Shown here one piece after another: positions 63,564 through 64,000 of a stretch of DNA of 64,000 nucleotides. Below the pieces are notes generated by a model. It was not told the DNA's origin. It saw only the letters and a list, made by a program, of their open reading frames with translations, and did no database searches. The position numbers and the translations under genes are program-made. Numbering within the stretch: position 1 is the first letter of the stretch; every line of letters begins with the position of its first letter. The stretch spans positions 248,001-312,000 of the forward strand of contig NZ_JARXXP010000001.1 of NCBI RefSeq assembly GCF_029893965.1. The letters run 5' to 3'. This stretch comes from Paenibacillus sp. PastM-3 (lineage in GTDB: Bacteria; Bacillota; Bacilli; Paenibacillales; Paenibacillaceae).

Positions 63564-64000
<437 letters not shown>

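Overview
The window looks like chromosome of a Paenibacillus-type member of the Bacillales. The reasons are strong GGAGG ribosome sites with frequent TTG and GTG starts, U-tailed hairpin terminators after most transcription units, a modular GH87 alpha-1,3-glucanase of the Paenibacillus / Bacillus circulans type, a YesM/YesN-type two-component pair, a FusB-like EF-G-binding protein, a DUF1836 protein and tandem M29 aminopeptidases. Most of it is ordinary, well-packed chromosome. The right end (about 58.1 to 61.2 kb) is AT-rich, gene-poor and full of gene remnants.

Layout. 1-1337: end of queC, then queD and queE (7-deazaguanine / queuosine precursor synthesis). 1554-7081: isochorismatase-like hydrolase, VanW protein, zinc alcohol dehydrogenase, EamA exporter, methyltransferase and a LysR regulator. 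7334-10972: pstSCAB phosphate transporter without phoU. 11.0-13.1 kb: a metallo-beta-lactamase-fold hydrolase and its TetR regulator, preceded by two near-identical palindromic operators. 13.2-23.5 kb: housekeeping and small genes, including two M29 aminopeptidases, KtrB-like potassium channel, GNATs, a CNNM/CorC protein and an MFS carrier.

23.8-29.1 kb: a tightly coupled three-gene module encoding a TerB-N/TerB-C protein, a BrxD-like (DUF2791) ATPase and an Lhr-type DExH helicase. It resembles parts of BREX and Ter-linked systems but has no methyltransferase, PglZ or nuclease nearby. It is the best candidate here for a poorly described system. It is followed by about 700 bp of noncoding DNA holding four dyad repeats and a 12-unit 10-bp minisatellite.

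29.8-36.2 kb: sugar ABC importer (binding protein plus two permeases, no ATPase) with its own YesM/YesN-type two-component system. 36.2-41.6 kb: small membrane protein, acetyltransferase, an MFS exporter controlled by an adjacent LacI regulator through a perfect 20-bp palindrome, a small unknown protein and another MFS carrier. 41.7-44.1 kb: a P1B-4 metal-exporting ATPase and a CsoR-family sensor, with CsoR-like and Fur-like sites in the ATPase leader. 44.7-54.6 kb: a chemoreceptor and two large secreted alpha-glucan enzymes (GH87 and GH13) that share a nearly duplicated carbohydrate-binding module and Thr/Pro linker. 54.7-58.1 kb: glutamate racemase, FusB-like protein and a secreted BNR-4 propeller protein. 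58.5-61.1 kb: a broken DUF1905/OmdA gene, an SDR gene of foreign-looking composition, and fragments of a GH3 beta-glucosidase and a GPH sugar carrier. 61.2-64.0 kb: a beta-glucoside PTS cluster on the minus strand (EII permease, LicT-like antiterminator, 6-phospho-beta-glucosidase), running off the right edge.

All functions are read from sequence motifs and family memory; no database search was run.
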